Origin: Bacteroidota bacterium
GTDB lineage: Bacteria > Bacteroidota > Bacteroidia > Chitinophagales > Chitinophagaceae
Direction of reading: 5' to 3'
Length of the DNA stretch: 64,000 nt
Assembly: GCA_030706735.1 (NCBI GenBank)
Contig: JAUZNZ010000007.1
Location: 62,001 to 126,000, forward strand
Shown: piece by piece, positions 25,358 through 35,300 of the stretch
Layout: each line of letters opens with the position of its first letter
Position numbering within the stretch: the first letter of the stretch is position 1
Made by a program: the position numbers and the translations under genes
The notes under the pieces: generated by a model
What the model was told of the DNA's origin: nothing
The model's input: only the letters and a program-made list of their open reading frames with translations
The model's database searches: none

Positions 25358-25735
25358 TTGGAAAAAGCAAACCAACCCACGCTGGGTAATGGCAAGATTT
25401 GCTACGTTCAAATCCCCGCCACGGATATCGCCGCCTCGGCCGCCTTTTATCACCGGGTCTTCGGCTGGGAGATCCGGACCCGTGGGGATGGCAGCACGGC
25501 CTTTGACGATGGTGTCGGCCAGGTAAGCGGCGCCTGGGTTGCGGGCCGCAAACCCAGCAAAGAGATCGGCATGATCGTCTATATCATGGTCGATAATGCC
25601 CCGGCGACGCTCGAGTCGATCGTCGCCCATGGAGGCCAGATCATCCAGCCGATCGGCATGGACGCGCCGGAGATCACCGCGCTGTTCAGCGACCCGGTGG
25701 GAAATATCTGGGGCCTTTACCAGGAACGGGGGTGA
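25358..25735 (+). CDS. VOC-fold (glyoxalase/bleomycin-resistance-like) protein
   Basis: 125 residues from a TTG at 25358. This start is preferred because the frame upstream is operator DNA and the VOC domain begins shortly after (GKICYVQIPATDIAASAAFY). It carries one complete VOC half-pair (FYHRVFGWEI, ALFSDPVGNIWGLYQ). Small single-domain VOC proteins bind or transform small molecules, and many are close to antibiotic-binding or dioxygenase-like members; the usual His/Glu metal ligands are not clearly kept. Divergent arrangement with an exporter suggests a shared stress or detoxification response. Confidence 0.85.
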   Translation: MEKANQPTLGNGKICYVQIPATDIAASAAFYHRVFGWEIRTRGDGSTAFDDGVGQVSGAWVAGRKPSKEIGMIVYIMVDNAPATLESIVAHGGQIIQPIGMDAPEITALFSDPVGNIWGLYQERG

Positions 25736-25738
25736 GGC

Positions 25739-25776
25739 GGGATTGGATGAGCGGGGACTGGGTGAGCGGGGATTGG
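25739..25776. repeat. 15-base tandem repeat, about 2.5 copies
   Basis: GGGATTGGATGAGCG (25739-25753), GGGACTGGGTGAGCG (25754-25768) and the partial copy GGGATTGG (25769-25776) lie in tandem in the short gap between two convergent genes. No known mobile or structural role. Confidence 0.7.
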
Positions 25777-25782
25777 CCGGAA

Positions 25783-27450
25783 CTAGGGTTGATCGATGCG
25801 TACACGTCGCAGATCGAGCAGGTTGAGCGCATTGGCGCCCAGGCCGTGCACGCGGGGGTTGATGAGGTGGACGACCTCGTCGTAGAACAGGGGCACCACG
25901 GGGGCGTCGTCGATCACCATTTGGTCCATTTCCCGATAGAGCTTTATTTTCATCGAATCGTTCGTTTCACGCAGGGACTGTTCGTAGAGCCGGTCGAAAT
26001 CGGGGTTTTTATACCGCGTATAGTTGGGCGGCGCCGGGTTCTTTGAATAGAACACGCTCAGGTAATCTTCGGCGTCGGGATAGTCACCAAGCCAGGAGCC
26101 GCGGAAGAAGAGGGCCTGCGATTTGGCCGTCTGCTCGAGAAGGAGGCTTTTTTGCAAGGTCTCCACCTCTATTTTAAGACCCAGATCCTCGAGTTGTTTG
26201 GCGATGAATCCGGCAAAATCCGCATAAATGGAAATGGTCAATAGTTTGATCGGGGGCATGCCCTGTCCATTCGGAAAACCGGCCTCCGCCAATAGTCGTC
26301 TCGCTTTCTCGGGGTCATATTCGTAACCTCTCACTACCGTCGAATCGAAGGAAGGCAGGCCGGCGGGCACAAATCCGCTGGTAGCGGGCAGTCCGACCGA
26401 ATTGTGCAGGTACATCATCATCTTTCGCCGGTCGAACCCATAATTGATCGCCTGCCGGACTTTTTTGAAACGAAGGGGCGAACCCTTAACGAGCGGATTG
26501 GCGGTATCCATCAGGATCCCCAGGTATTCCGTATTGAGTTGGGAATGCGTGGAGAGGATGATCTTGTCCTTCCAGTCCTGTTTCAATTGTCCTTTCTTGT
26601 TCAGCACTTCGTCTTTGAATGAGGGGTCGATCTCATTGATAAAATCCAGCTGCCCCTGCCTGAACAAAAGGAATTCCGTGGCCCTATCATCATAAAAACT
26701 AATTTTTATTGCATCGAGGTAGGGCAAGCGACGGCCTTTTTCATCCAGTTCGAAATAATCCTCGTTCTTCAGCATGATCAGGGCCTGTCCCTCTTCCCAG
26801 GATGAGAACCGGAAGGGCCCTGTGCCGCAAGGGTGGCTGCGAAAATCTTTTCCATAGCGTTCGACGACCTCATGAGGGACGATCGAACAATACTGCATGG
26901 TGAGAATCTCGAGGATCGGGTTAAAGGGCCGGAGCAGCTTCAGGCGGAACGTCGAATCATCCGGCGCGGTAAATCCGCCCGGGGCGGACGTATCGACCCG
27001 GTCATTGAATATCCAGGCTCCGCTGCTGGCCGTGCGCGGGTCCATGATGCGGGTGAAACTATATACCACATCCTTCGCCGTCATGGGCCTGCCTTTTCCG
27101 CCGGGGAATGCGTCATTATCATGGAAGCGGACGCCGGTGCGAAGATGAAAAGTATATACGAGCTTATCGGGTGAAATATCCCAGCCCGATGCCAGGGATG
27201 GAGCGACATGCATGTCCCCGTCAGTCTCGACGAGGGTATTGTACAATTGATGTACCGCCCACATGACCGCCAGATTTTTCGCGAAAGCCGGATCCAGACT
27301 GGCGATGCCGGCGAACTCGTTATAATGAAACACCGTCTTTCCTTTACCTGATGCGGAGGAGCGGCAGGACGACATGCCGGTCAGAACCACGAGAGCCAAA
27401 AAGAACCCCTGCAGCGCGAAAGGAAATGGAAAATGTTTATTTACCTTCAT
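25783..27450 (-). CDS. Peptide-type ABC transporter solute-binding lipoprotein (family 5)
   Basis: 555 residues with a lipoprotein signal ending in GMSSC and a Ser/Gly tether. The family-5 signature runs from LDPAFAKNLAVMWAVHQLYNTLVE through VRFHDNDAFPGGKGRPMTAKDVVYSF and VRQAINYGFDRRKMM to the C-terminal YREMDQMVIDDAPVVPLFY. These proteins bind oligopeptides, nickel or other solutes for an ABC importer. No permease or ATPase gene is next to it; both neighbours are unrelated and on the opposite strand, so it acts with distant genes or alone. Start ATG at 27450; a TATTTTTG box lies just upstream. Confidence 0.92.
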   Translation of the reverse strand: MKVNKHFPFPFALQGFFLALVVLTGMSSCRSSASGKGKTVFHYNEFAGIASLDPAFAKNLAVMWAVHQLYNTLVETDGDMHVAPSLASGWDISPDKLVYTFHLRTGVRFHDNDAFPGGKGRPMTAKDVVYSFTRIMDPRTASSGAWIFNDRVDTSAPGGFTAPDDSTFRLKLLRPFNPILEILTMQYCSIVPHEVVERYGKDFRSHPCGTGPFRFSSWEEGQALIMLKNEDYFELDEKGRRLPYLDAIKISFYDDRATEFLLFRQGQLDFINEIDPSFKDEVLNKKGQLKQDWKDKIILSTHSQLNTEYLGILMDTANPLVKGSPLRFKKVRQAINYGFDRRKMMMYLHNSVGLPATSGFVPAGLPSFDSTVVRGYEYDPEKARRLLAEAGFPNGQGMPPIKLLTISIYADFAGFIAKQLEDLGLKIEVETLQKSLLLEQTAKSQALFFRGSWLGDYPDAEDYLSVFYSKNPAPPNYTRYKNPDFDRLYEQSLRETNDSMKIKLYREMDQMVIDDAPVVPLFYDEVVHLINPRVHGLGANALNLLDLRRVRIDQP

Positions 27451-27467
27451 TTTTTCTTTTACCTATT

Positions 27468-27475
27468 CAAAAATA
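27468..27475 (-). promoter_or_regulatory. -7 promoter box of the solute-binding protein gene
   Basis: The - strand reads TATTTTTG, a perfect TAnnTTTG, 17 bases upstream of the ATG at 27450. The gap to the divergent M1 peptidase gene is only 29 bases. Confidence 0.5.
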
Positions 27476-27479
27476 GCAC

Positions 27480-29177
27480 ATGAGCCGCATAGTGTTCCTG
27501 CTGTCCCTAATGATCTTTTTGTCCTGTTCAAGCCTGCATGCGCAACTCTTCGGAGAAAAAAAGGGATTTACGCATGCCGATACCGTTCGGGGCAGCATCG
27601 GCCCGGCGCGAAGCTGGTGGAACGTGATCCGATACGATATCCGGGTCAGGCCGGATTACGAAAAGAGATCCATTACGGGGCAGAATGAGATCCGGTTCAT
27701 GGCCATCCAGTCCGGGCAAACCATGCAGATCGATCTGCGGCAGCCGATGAATCTCATTTCGGCGACCTGGCGCAAGGTAGCACTCCCGTTCAAGAGAGAA
27801 GGCAATGCGTTTTATATCAGCTTTCCAAAAACGCTTGCCAGGGGCAGCATCGAGACCCTCACCCTCAACTTTGAAGGGAACCCCGTTATCGCCGCGCGTC
27901 CACCCTGGGACGGCGGATGGATATTCACCAGGGACAAACTGGGGCGGCCCTGGATGAGCGTCGCCTGCCAGGGGCTTGGCGCCAGCGTCTGGTACCCTTG
28001 CAAGGACCATCAGAGCGACGAACCGGATAGCGGGGCCTCGCTTCGCATTACCGTACCCGATACCCTGGTCGCTGTGGGGAACGGGAGGCTCAAAGAAAAA
28101 AAAATAAACGGGGATGGCACGGCCACCTATACCTGGGAAGTCGTCAACCCCATCAACAATTACGATATCGTCCCATATATCGGCAAATATGTCACCTGGC
28201 ATGAAGAATATCCCGGCCTGAAGGGAAAACTGGACTGTGACTACTGGGTATTGGACTACAACCGGGAGGCGGCCATGAAACAATTCAAACAGGCCGATAG
28301 CATGCTGCATTGCTTCGAATACTGGATGGGGCCCTACCCTTTTTATGAAGACGGGTACAAACTCGTTGAGGCCCCGCACTTGGGCATGGAGCATCAAAGT
28401 GCGGTCGCCTATGGCAACCATTTCGAGAACGGCTATCTGGGGAGGGATCTCTCCGGTTCGGGATGGGGGAAGAAATGGGATTTCATCATTGTCCATGAAA
28501 GCGGCCATGAATGGTTCGGGAACAACATCACGTCGAATGACCTGGCTGACATGTGGGTGCATGAAGGCTTCACCAATTATACGGAGACCTTGTACACGAC
28601 CTGTCAGGACGGCGTCGAAGCGGGAGACGATTATGTGACAGGCACGCGAAAGAATATCCGGAATGACAAGCCGATCATCGGGCATTATGGCGTCAATGAA
28701 GAGGGGTCGGGCGATATGTATTATAAGAGCGGCAATATGCTGCACATGATCCGGCAGATCATGGGCGATGATTCGTTCCGGACGCTGTTGCACGCGCTGA
28801 ATACGACCTATTACCATAAGACCGTCGATTCAAAGGAGATCGAGCAATTTATCAGCCGGTTCGCTGGCCGGGATCTTTCGAGCGTATTCGACCAATACCT
28901 GCGTACGACGCAGGTCCCGGTACTGGAATACCGGGTCGATGCGGGGCCGGGGACCGGCGTGGGAACGGGGTCGGGGGCGGGAGCGGCGAAGGGAGCGGTT
29001 TCCGTGCGATGGACGAATTGCGTGAAGGGATTTGCGCTGCCGTTGAAGGTTTCGCTGCAGGGGGCGCAGGCGATATGGATCATGCCGACCGAGGACTGGC
29101 AGGTGATCGGCGGAACAGGGGGCTCGTCCTTCGCCGTCGACCGTAATTTTTATGTTACGGTAAAGAAAGTGGATTAA
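27480..29177 (+). CDS. M1 family zinc metallopeptidase
   Basis: 565 residues with a signal peptide (FLLSLMIFLSCSSLHAQ), so it is periplasmic or exported. The zinc site is complete: His339-Glu340-x-x-His343 (HESGHEWFGNN) with Glu362 (WVHEGFTNY) as third ligand. The substrate-binding exopeptidase motif is GMEHQ (GMEHQSAVAYGN) instead of the classical GAMEN, as in other exported Bacteroidota members. A low-complexity Gly/Ala/Thr linker sits near residues 490-507. It removes amino acids from peptide N-termini. The flippase gene starts 9 bases after it, so the two are probably co-transcribed, though with no clear functional link. Confidence 0.93.
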   Translation: MSRIVFLLSLMIFLSCSSLHAQLFGEKKGFTHADTVRGSIGPARSWWNVIRYDIRVRPDYEKRSITGQNEIRFMAIQSGQTMQIDLRQPMNLISATWRKVALPFKREGNAFYISFPKTLARGSIETLTLNFEGNPVIAARPPWDGGWIFTRDKLGRPWMSVACQGLGASVWYPCKDHQSDEPDSGASLRITVPDTLVAVGNGRLKEKKINGDGTATYTWEVVNPINNYDIVPYIGKYVTWHEEYPGLKGKLDCDYWVLDYNREAAMKQFKQADSMLHCFEYWMGPYPFYEDGYKLVEAPHLGMEHQSAVAYGNHFENGYLGRDLSGSGWGKKWDFIIVHESGHEWFGNNITSNDLADMWVHEGFTNYTETLYTTCQDGVEAGDDYVTGTRKNIRNDKPIIGHYGVNEEGSGDMYYKSGNMLHMIRQIMGDDSFRTLLHALNTTYYHKTVDSKEIEQFISRFAGRDLSSVFDQYLRTTQVPVLEYRVDAGPGTGVGTGSGAGAAKGAVSVRWTNCVKGFALPLKVSLQGAQAIWIMPTEDWQVIGGTGGSSFAVDRNFYVTVKKVD

Positions 29178-29186
29178 ATTTAAGGC

Positions 29187-30710
29187 ATGAGCAGCATCCG
29201 GCGGCAAAGCATCATTTCTTCGACGATCGTGTATTCGGGCTTTGCGCTTGGATTTCTGAATACTTATCTTTTTACCCGGAATGCGGGGGGATTCACGGCT
29301 GCCCAGTATGGTCTGACCGTAATCTTCATGTCGATCGCCAGCATCATGTTCTCCGTGGCGAACCTCGGCATGCAAGCCTATATTTATAAATTCTATCCTT
29401 ATTACGACGACCATCTTCCCCCGGAAAAGAACGATATGATGAGCTGGGTGCTGCTGATCGGCAGTGCGGGTTTCATGCTGGTGGTCGTAGCGGGGCTTAT
29501 TTTCAAGAACCTGGTGATACGGAAATTCGGCGCGAATTCCGGGGAGCTTGTGCATTACTATTACTGGATATTTCCATTCGGATTCGGGCTAACCCTGTAT
29601 TCCCTGCTGGAGTCATTCGCCTGGCAATTGAAACTGTCGGTATTGACCAACTATCTGCGGGAGATCCAATATCGCTTATGTACGCTGATCCTGATCGCGC
29701 TGATGTACGCCGGCCTGCTGAAGAGCTTCGATCTTTTCATCAAGATCTATTCCTTTACCTATTTGCTGACCGCGCTGACGCTGCTGCTGTACCTTGTGGG
29801 CACGCGTCGACTGCACTTCACGTTCAGCCCGAGCAAGGTGACGAAAAGGTTCCTGCCGAAGATCAGGTCGCTGGCGCTGTTGGTTTGGAGCGGGGGCATG
29901 GTATATAATATCTCCTTTTTTTTTGCGCAGATCGTCATCGCCGCGGTGGTTCCGGGCGGCCTGACGGACGTCGGGATCTTTACGCTGGCGCAGTACATTG
30001 CCAGTATCATCCAGGCGCCTCAGCGCGGCATCATCTCGGCGTCGATCGCTCCTTTGTCCAAGGCCTGGAAGGATAAGGACTATGCGAAGATCAACCGGAT
30101 CTATCACCGCTCGTCCATCAACCAACTGATCTTTTCCGTGGGCATCTTCATCCTGATATGGATCAATTTCACGGACGGGGTGATCACCTTTCATTTGAAA
30201 CCCGACTATTTCGCCGCCCGCTACATATTCCTGTTCATCGGACTTACCCGGATCGTCGATATGGGCACCGGCGTAAACACCCAGATCATCGGCACCTCCA
30301 CCTTCTGGCGGTTCGATTTCCTTACGGGCATTATCCTGATCGCCCTTACCCTGCCCTTCAACTATCTGCTGGCCAAGAGGATGGGCATGGTCGGTCCGGC
30401 CATTGCCGACCTGATCACCTTTACCATATACAATGGGATCCGGTACCTGTTCCTGTACCGGAAATTCGGCATGCAGCCCTTCACCGTGCGCACGCTGTAT
30501 GCGCTCCTGTTGGGACTGGGGGGCTATGCCGTATGTCATTTCTGGCTGCTTGACCTTCATGGCTACGCGGGCATGATCCTGCGCAGCGCGGTATTCATAG
30601 CGATCTATGCCGGAGGGATCCTGGCGCTTCGCGTTTCAGAAGACGTGCTGCCGGTATGGCGGACGATCAGAAAAAGGCTGGGAATAGGCGGGCCGCAAGC
30701 GGGGCGGTAA
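29187..30710 (+). CDS. Polysaccharide/lipid-linked oligosaccharide flippase-like membrane protein (MOP superfamily)
   Basis: 507 residues with about fourteen membrane helices. The N-terminal YSGFALGFLNTYLFTRNAGGF and the internal ATP-independent flippase pattern (PQRGIISASIAPLSKAWKDK; GTGVNTQIIGTSTFW) place it among oligosaccharide flippases related to Wzx. Such proteins move lipid-linked glycans across the inner membrane. No glycosyltransferase genes are nearby, so the substrate is unknown. A near -7 box (TAAATTTA, 29175-29182) lies 4 bases from the ATG, inside the end of the peptidase gene, and could allow separate transcription. Confidence 0.88.
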   Translation: MSSIRRQSIISSTIVYSGFALGFLNTYLFTRNAGGFTAAQYGLTVIFMSIASIMFSVANLGMQAYIYKFYPYYDDHLPPEKNDMMSWVLLIGSAGFMLVVVAGLIFKNLVIRKFGANSGELVHYYYWIFPFGFGLTLYSLLESFAWQLKLSVLTNYLREIQYRLCTLILIALMYAGLLKSFDLFIKIYSFTYLLTALTLLLYLVGTRRLHFTFSPSKVTKRFLPKIRSLALLVWSGGMVYNISFFFAQIVIAAVVPGGLTDVGIFTLAQYIASIIQAPQRGIISASIAPLSKAWKDKDYAKINRIYHRSSINQLIFSVGIFILIWINFTDGVITFHLKPDYFAARYIFLFIGLTRIVDMGTGVNTQIIGTSTFWRFDFLTGIILIALTLPFNYLLAKRMGMVGPAIADLITFTIYNGIRYLFLYRKFGMQPFTVRTLYALLLGLGGYAVCHFWLLDLHGYAGMILRSAVFIAIYAGGILALRVSEDVLPVWRTIRKRLGIGGPQAGR

Positions 30711-30729
30711 GATGGGCCGTAAGGGGGCG

Positions 30730-31506
30730 CTAAAACGATGAATTCGATGGAGTTACGGCTTTTGCGGTCGTCGCAGCGTCCAATATCCTGCCCGCGCCGA
30801 TGTAATGCTTGTCATAATAGCCGTCATTCATATCGCTGATCATAACGCCCGAGAGGGAGGCGTGGATAAACTTATTATTCCTCAGATAGACCCCTACATG
30901 GGTAACGGCCCGATGGCGGCCAAGCGTATGGAAGAAGACCAGGTCGCCCTCCTGGAGGTCGCCCCTGTGAAGCTTTTTACAGGCTTCATATTGCTCCTTC
31001 GCCGTGCGTGGCATGGTGGCCACCCCATAAACCGAGGACAGCAGGAGAAAGGCAAAGGCCGAGCAATCGATCCCATCCCGGGTGGTCCCGCCGTAGCGAT
31101 AGTGGGTTCCGTACCAGTATTCCATGAAACTCAATAACTTAGGATTATTCATGTCTTCGACCGAGGCGTTTTCCAGGATAGCATATTTAAACCGGAGAGC
31201 GGAATAGTTCTCGATCGTCGAGCCGCCCGTGTTACTGTATTCGGGTCGGTCGGTGTTTGCGTTGTCACGGAATGCGGCCGGCGTGTTTATCGAGGCGCCG
31301 GTCTTGTCCTGGTGGGCGTCGGGCTTGAGGGTGATCGTGTTGATGAATTCGATGGAGGACCCGGTGGACGTCCTGGTAGTTTGGGACCTGGAAGCAGCCG
31401 CTCCTGAGCCGGAAGCAGCCGGCGAACCGGAAGCAGTGTGGTGGGTACTGCTACAGGCGGTGGCCAGGCAAGCAATGGATCCTATCGTCAAAAGATTTTT
31501 CAACAT
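30730..31506 (-). CDS. NlpC/P60 (C40) family peptidase lipoprotein
   Basis: 258 residues from the ATG at 31506; a GTG three codons upstream is possible. The signal peptide ends in a lipobox with Cys18 (LATAC) and is followed by a Ser/Ala/Gly-rich tether. The catalytic Cys (about 148, RDGIDCSAFA), the His block (VTHVGVYL) and NKFIHAS form the C40 domain. Members cut peptidoglycan peptides between D-glutamate and the diamino acid. It converges on the flippase gene with a 19-base gap. Confidence 0.92.
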   Translation of the reverse strand: MLKNLLTIGSIACLATACSSTHHTASGSPAASGSGAAASRSQTTRTSTGSSIEFINTITLKPDAHQDKTGASINTPAAFRDNANTDRPEYSNTGGSTIENYSALRFKYAILENASVEDMNNPKLLSFMEYWYGTHYRYGGTTRDGIDCSAFAFLLLSSVYGVATMPRTAKEQYEACKKLHRGDLQEGDLVFFHTLGRHRAVTHVGVYLRNNKFIHASLSGVMISDMNDGYYDKHYIGAGRILDAATTAKAVTPSNSSF

Positions 31507-31585
31507 ATTTTCCACTTTAAGGATATTGGCAAGGCACCTAAAGTAGCAAATATTTAGCCAAAATGCAAGAAAGTGGAAAATCAGG

Positions 31586-32182
31586 TCAGCCGAAGTCGGG
31601 TATTTCGCCGTCGTTCACCTTCTTCTCAATCCGGCGGTCGGGGATGAACCAAATGATGGCCACGACGGCATAAAGGCTGACGGCCACCCAGGAATTGAAG
31701 AAAGCGATGATAATGGCCACGCCATAGATGGCAAGGGATATCTTGCCTTTCCAGTCTTTTCCAAGCGCCTCGGCCAGCGCGGAATTTTTCCCCGACTGGC
31801 GGATGAGTAAGGCGGCCAGCAAGGTATAGGATATGGCGTTCATAATGAGCACCATTCCGTAGAGGGCAACCGGCCATTTGGCAAAATGGTTCTCGCCCAT
31901 CCAGGCGGTGACAAAGGGTACGAGCGAGAGCCAGAAGAGGAGGTTGAGGTTCGCCCAGAGCACGGAGCCATTGATCTTGTCTATGACGTAGATCATGTGG
32001 TGATGATTATTCCAATAAATGCCGATATACACGAAGCTCAGGAGGTAGCTTAGGAAGGCAGGCAGCACGGGAATCAGGGCGGAAATATTCGGAACATTGG
32101 GGACGTGGAGTTCCAGCACCATGATGGTGATGATGATGGCGACCACGCCGTCGCTGAATGCCTCCAAACGCCCTTTTTTCAT
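31586..32182 (-). CDS. TMEM175/DUF1211 family membrane protein, potassium-channel-like
   Basis: 198 residues from the ATG at 32182; the longer in-frame start at 32215 adds residues with no family match. The N-terminus KKGRLEAFSDGVVAIIITIMV carries the FSD motif that lines the pore in bacterial TMEM175 channels, and five to six membrane helices follow. Bacterial members conduct K+ with little selectivity. It is a lone gene divergent from dnaE. Confidence 0.88.
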   Translation of the reverse strand: MKKGRLEAFSDGVVAIIITIMVLELHVPNVPNISALIPVLPAFLSYLLSFVYIGIYWNNHHHMIYVIDKINGSVLWANLNLLFWLSLVPFVTAWMGENHFAKWPVALYGMVLIMNAISYTLLAALLIRQSGKNSALAEALGKDWKGKISLAIYGVAIIIAFFNSWVAVSLYAVVAIIWFIPDRRIEKKVNDGEIPDFG

Positions 32183-32301
32183 GCCGTAACCGTATGCATG
32201 CCGAAGATACGCCATGTGGAAAGAATGTGCTTCGGAACAGCGGATTTTGTTAGCCGGAAGGACGAACTTTGTTGTTTGTTGCGTGTTTGATCTTTAGCGT
32301 T

Positions 32302-35300
32302 ATGCCCAAATTCTCGCATCTTCATACCCATACCCAATTCTCGCTCCTCGACGGGGCCGCATCGATCCAAAGCCTGTATAACAAAGCGGTGAAGGATGGC
32401 ATGCCGGCGCTGGCCATCACCGATCACGGCAATATGTTCGGCGCTTTCGAATTCGTGGCGGAGGCCTATAAGCATAAAAATGAGGACGGCACGCTGAAGG
32501 TGAAGCCCATTGTCGGCTGCGAGTTCTATGTCGTGGCCGACCGGCACCGGAAGATCTTCACCAAGGATCAAAAGGACGAACGGTATCACCAGGTCCTGCT
32601 GGCCAGGAACAAAACGGGCTACCAGAACCTGATCAAGCTTACCTCCCTGGGTTACCTGGAAGGCATGTACAGTAAATATCCGCGAATCGACAAGGAATTG
32701 ATCCAACGATATCATGAAGGGCTGATCGCGACCACCTGTTGCATCGGCGCTTATGTTCCTCAAACGATCCTGCATCAGGGGGAGGAAAAGGCCGAAAAGG
32801 AATTTACCTGGTGGCTGGACCTTTTCGGGGAGGACTATATCATCGAGCTGCAGCGGCATAATATCAAGGAGCAGGATACGATCAACCGGGTATTGCTGAA
32901 GTTCGCTGAGAAATACAAGGTGCCGGTCATCGCGACCAATGACAGTCATTACACGGACCGGGAAGATTTCAATGCCCATGATATTTTGCTTTGCATCAAT
33001 ACGGGCGAAAAGCAAAGCACGCCGGGATATGACGATTTCGTAAACGACGATGCGAACGTGAAGAACCGGCGGTTCAAGTTCCCGAACGACCAGTTCTATT
33101 TCAAGACGACGGAAGAAATGAGCGCGCTTTTCCATGATGTACCCCAGGCGATCGATAATACGAACCTTGTGGCGGACAAAGTAGACGTGCTGAACCTGAA
33201 GAAGGATATCCTCCTGCCCGCCTTTCCGATACCGCCGGCTTTCCAGATCCATCATGACAGCAACCTCGACCAATGGGAATACCTGAAGCACCTGGCGTAT
33301 GAGGGCGCGAAACATCGCTACGGCGAGATCAGTCCCGAGATACAGGAGCGCCTCGACTTCGAGCTATTCACGGTCCGGACCATGGGGTTCGCGGGTTATT
33401 TCCTGATCGTCAGCGATTTCATCAAGGCGGGACGGGACATGGGCGTTTTCGTGGGGCCGGGCCGCGGGTCGGCGGCGGGCAGCGTCGTGGCTTATTGCAT
33501 CGGGATAACGAATATCGATCCGATCAAGTACAATCTGTTGTTCGAACGCTTCCTAAACCCGGATCGAAAGAGCATGCCGGATATCGATACGGATTTCGAC
33601 GATGAGGGCAGGCAAAAAGTGATCGATTACGTTGTAAAAAAATATGGGAAGAACCAGGTGGCGCAGATCGTTACGTATGGCACGATGGCGGCGAAAATGA
33701 GCATCAAGGACGTGTCGCGGGCCCTGGACCTGCCGTTGGCCGAATCCAACGCCCTCGCGAAACTGGTGCCGGAGCGGCCGGGCATTACCCTGAAAAGGGT
33801 TCTCCATGCGCCGTTGCATGTGCGGGACGGGGAAAAATCGCTGGAAGAAAAAGAAGGCGTCGGTCCGGACGACATGGAAAATGTAAAGAAGATCCGGGAA
33901 ATATACGAAAGCAACGATGTTCGCAGCAAGGTGTTGCACGAGGCGGAGCGGCTGGAGGGGTCGGTGCGCAATACGGGGCTGCATGCGGCCGGCATCATCA
34001 TCGCGCCGGACGATCTGTTGACGATCCTGCCGGTATGCACCGCCAAGGATTCGGATCTGCTGGTCACGCAAATCGAAGGCAGCATTATTGAAGATGCGGG
34101 CGTCATCAAAATGGACTTCCTCGGACTACGGACCCTTAACATCCTCAAGACCGCGCTGGAACTCATCAGGGAGAACCATGGGATCGCCATCGACATCGAT
34201 GCCATCCCGCTGGACGACAAGAAGACCTTTGAATTATACCAGCGGGCCGAAACGATCGGCACTTTCCAGTTTGAAAGTCCCGGCATGCAAAAATACCTGC
34301 GCGATCTGAAGCCGGATCAATTCGACGACCTGATCGCCATGAATGCCCTGTACCGTCCCGGGCCCATGGCTTATATTCCCGACTATATCGATCGCAAACA
34401 TGGACGGCAGACGATCAGCTTCGACCTGCCGGAGATGGAGGAATATCTCAAGGAGACCTATGGCATCACCGTCTACCAGGAACAGGTCATGCTGCTTGCA
34501 CAGAAGCTGGGCGGGTTCAGCAAGGGTGACGCCGATGTGCTTCGGAAGGCCATGGGTAAGAAGCAGAAGTCGATCCTGGACAAGATGAAGAACCAGTTCA
34601 TTTCGGGAGCGACCGCGAAGGGCCTGGATGCGGAAAGGCTTGAAAAGATCTGGACGGATTGGGAGGCGTTCGCACAATACGCCTTCAATAAATCGCATTC
34701 TACCTGTTATGCCTATGTGGCCTATCAGACCGCCTATCTCAAGGCCCATTATCCGTCCGAGTACATGGCCGCCGTATTGAATCATGCGGGCAGCATCGAT
34801 AAGATCACCTTCTTCATGGAGGAGTGCAAGCGAATGGGATTGAAGGTACTTGGACCCGATATCAATGAATCGAAGAAAGGGTTCGCCGTCAATGCACGCG
34901 GCGAAGTGCGGGTGGGTCTCGGGGGCCTGAAAGGCGTAGGCGAAGCGGCGGTGGAGGCCATTATCGAAGAACGGGCGAAGGGAGAACAATTCAAGACCAT
35001 TTTCGACCTGATCAAGCGCATCAATCAGCGAACCGTCAATAAGAAGACCCTGGAAAGCCTCGCCTATGCGGGCGCCTTCGACTGTTTCCGGGAGCTGCAC
35101 CGGGCGCAATACTTTTATATGCCGCCCGGCGATACGTCGACCGGGCTCGAAAAGATCATCCGTTTCGGGAATATCTATCAAACGAATTCGACGCAAAACA
35201 GCAATAGTCTTTTCGGCGAGATGATCATGCCGGACATTGCCACGCCGAAGATCCCCGCCTGCGAACCCTGGACGCTGACCGAGCTGCTGGATCACGAAAA

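Noticed and set aside
32269..32301. Earlier TTG start for dnaE
   Set aside because: The extra residues are hydrophobic and unrelated to the PHP domain, which begins right after the ATG at 32302.
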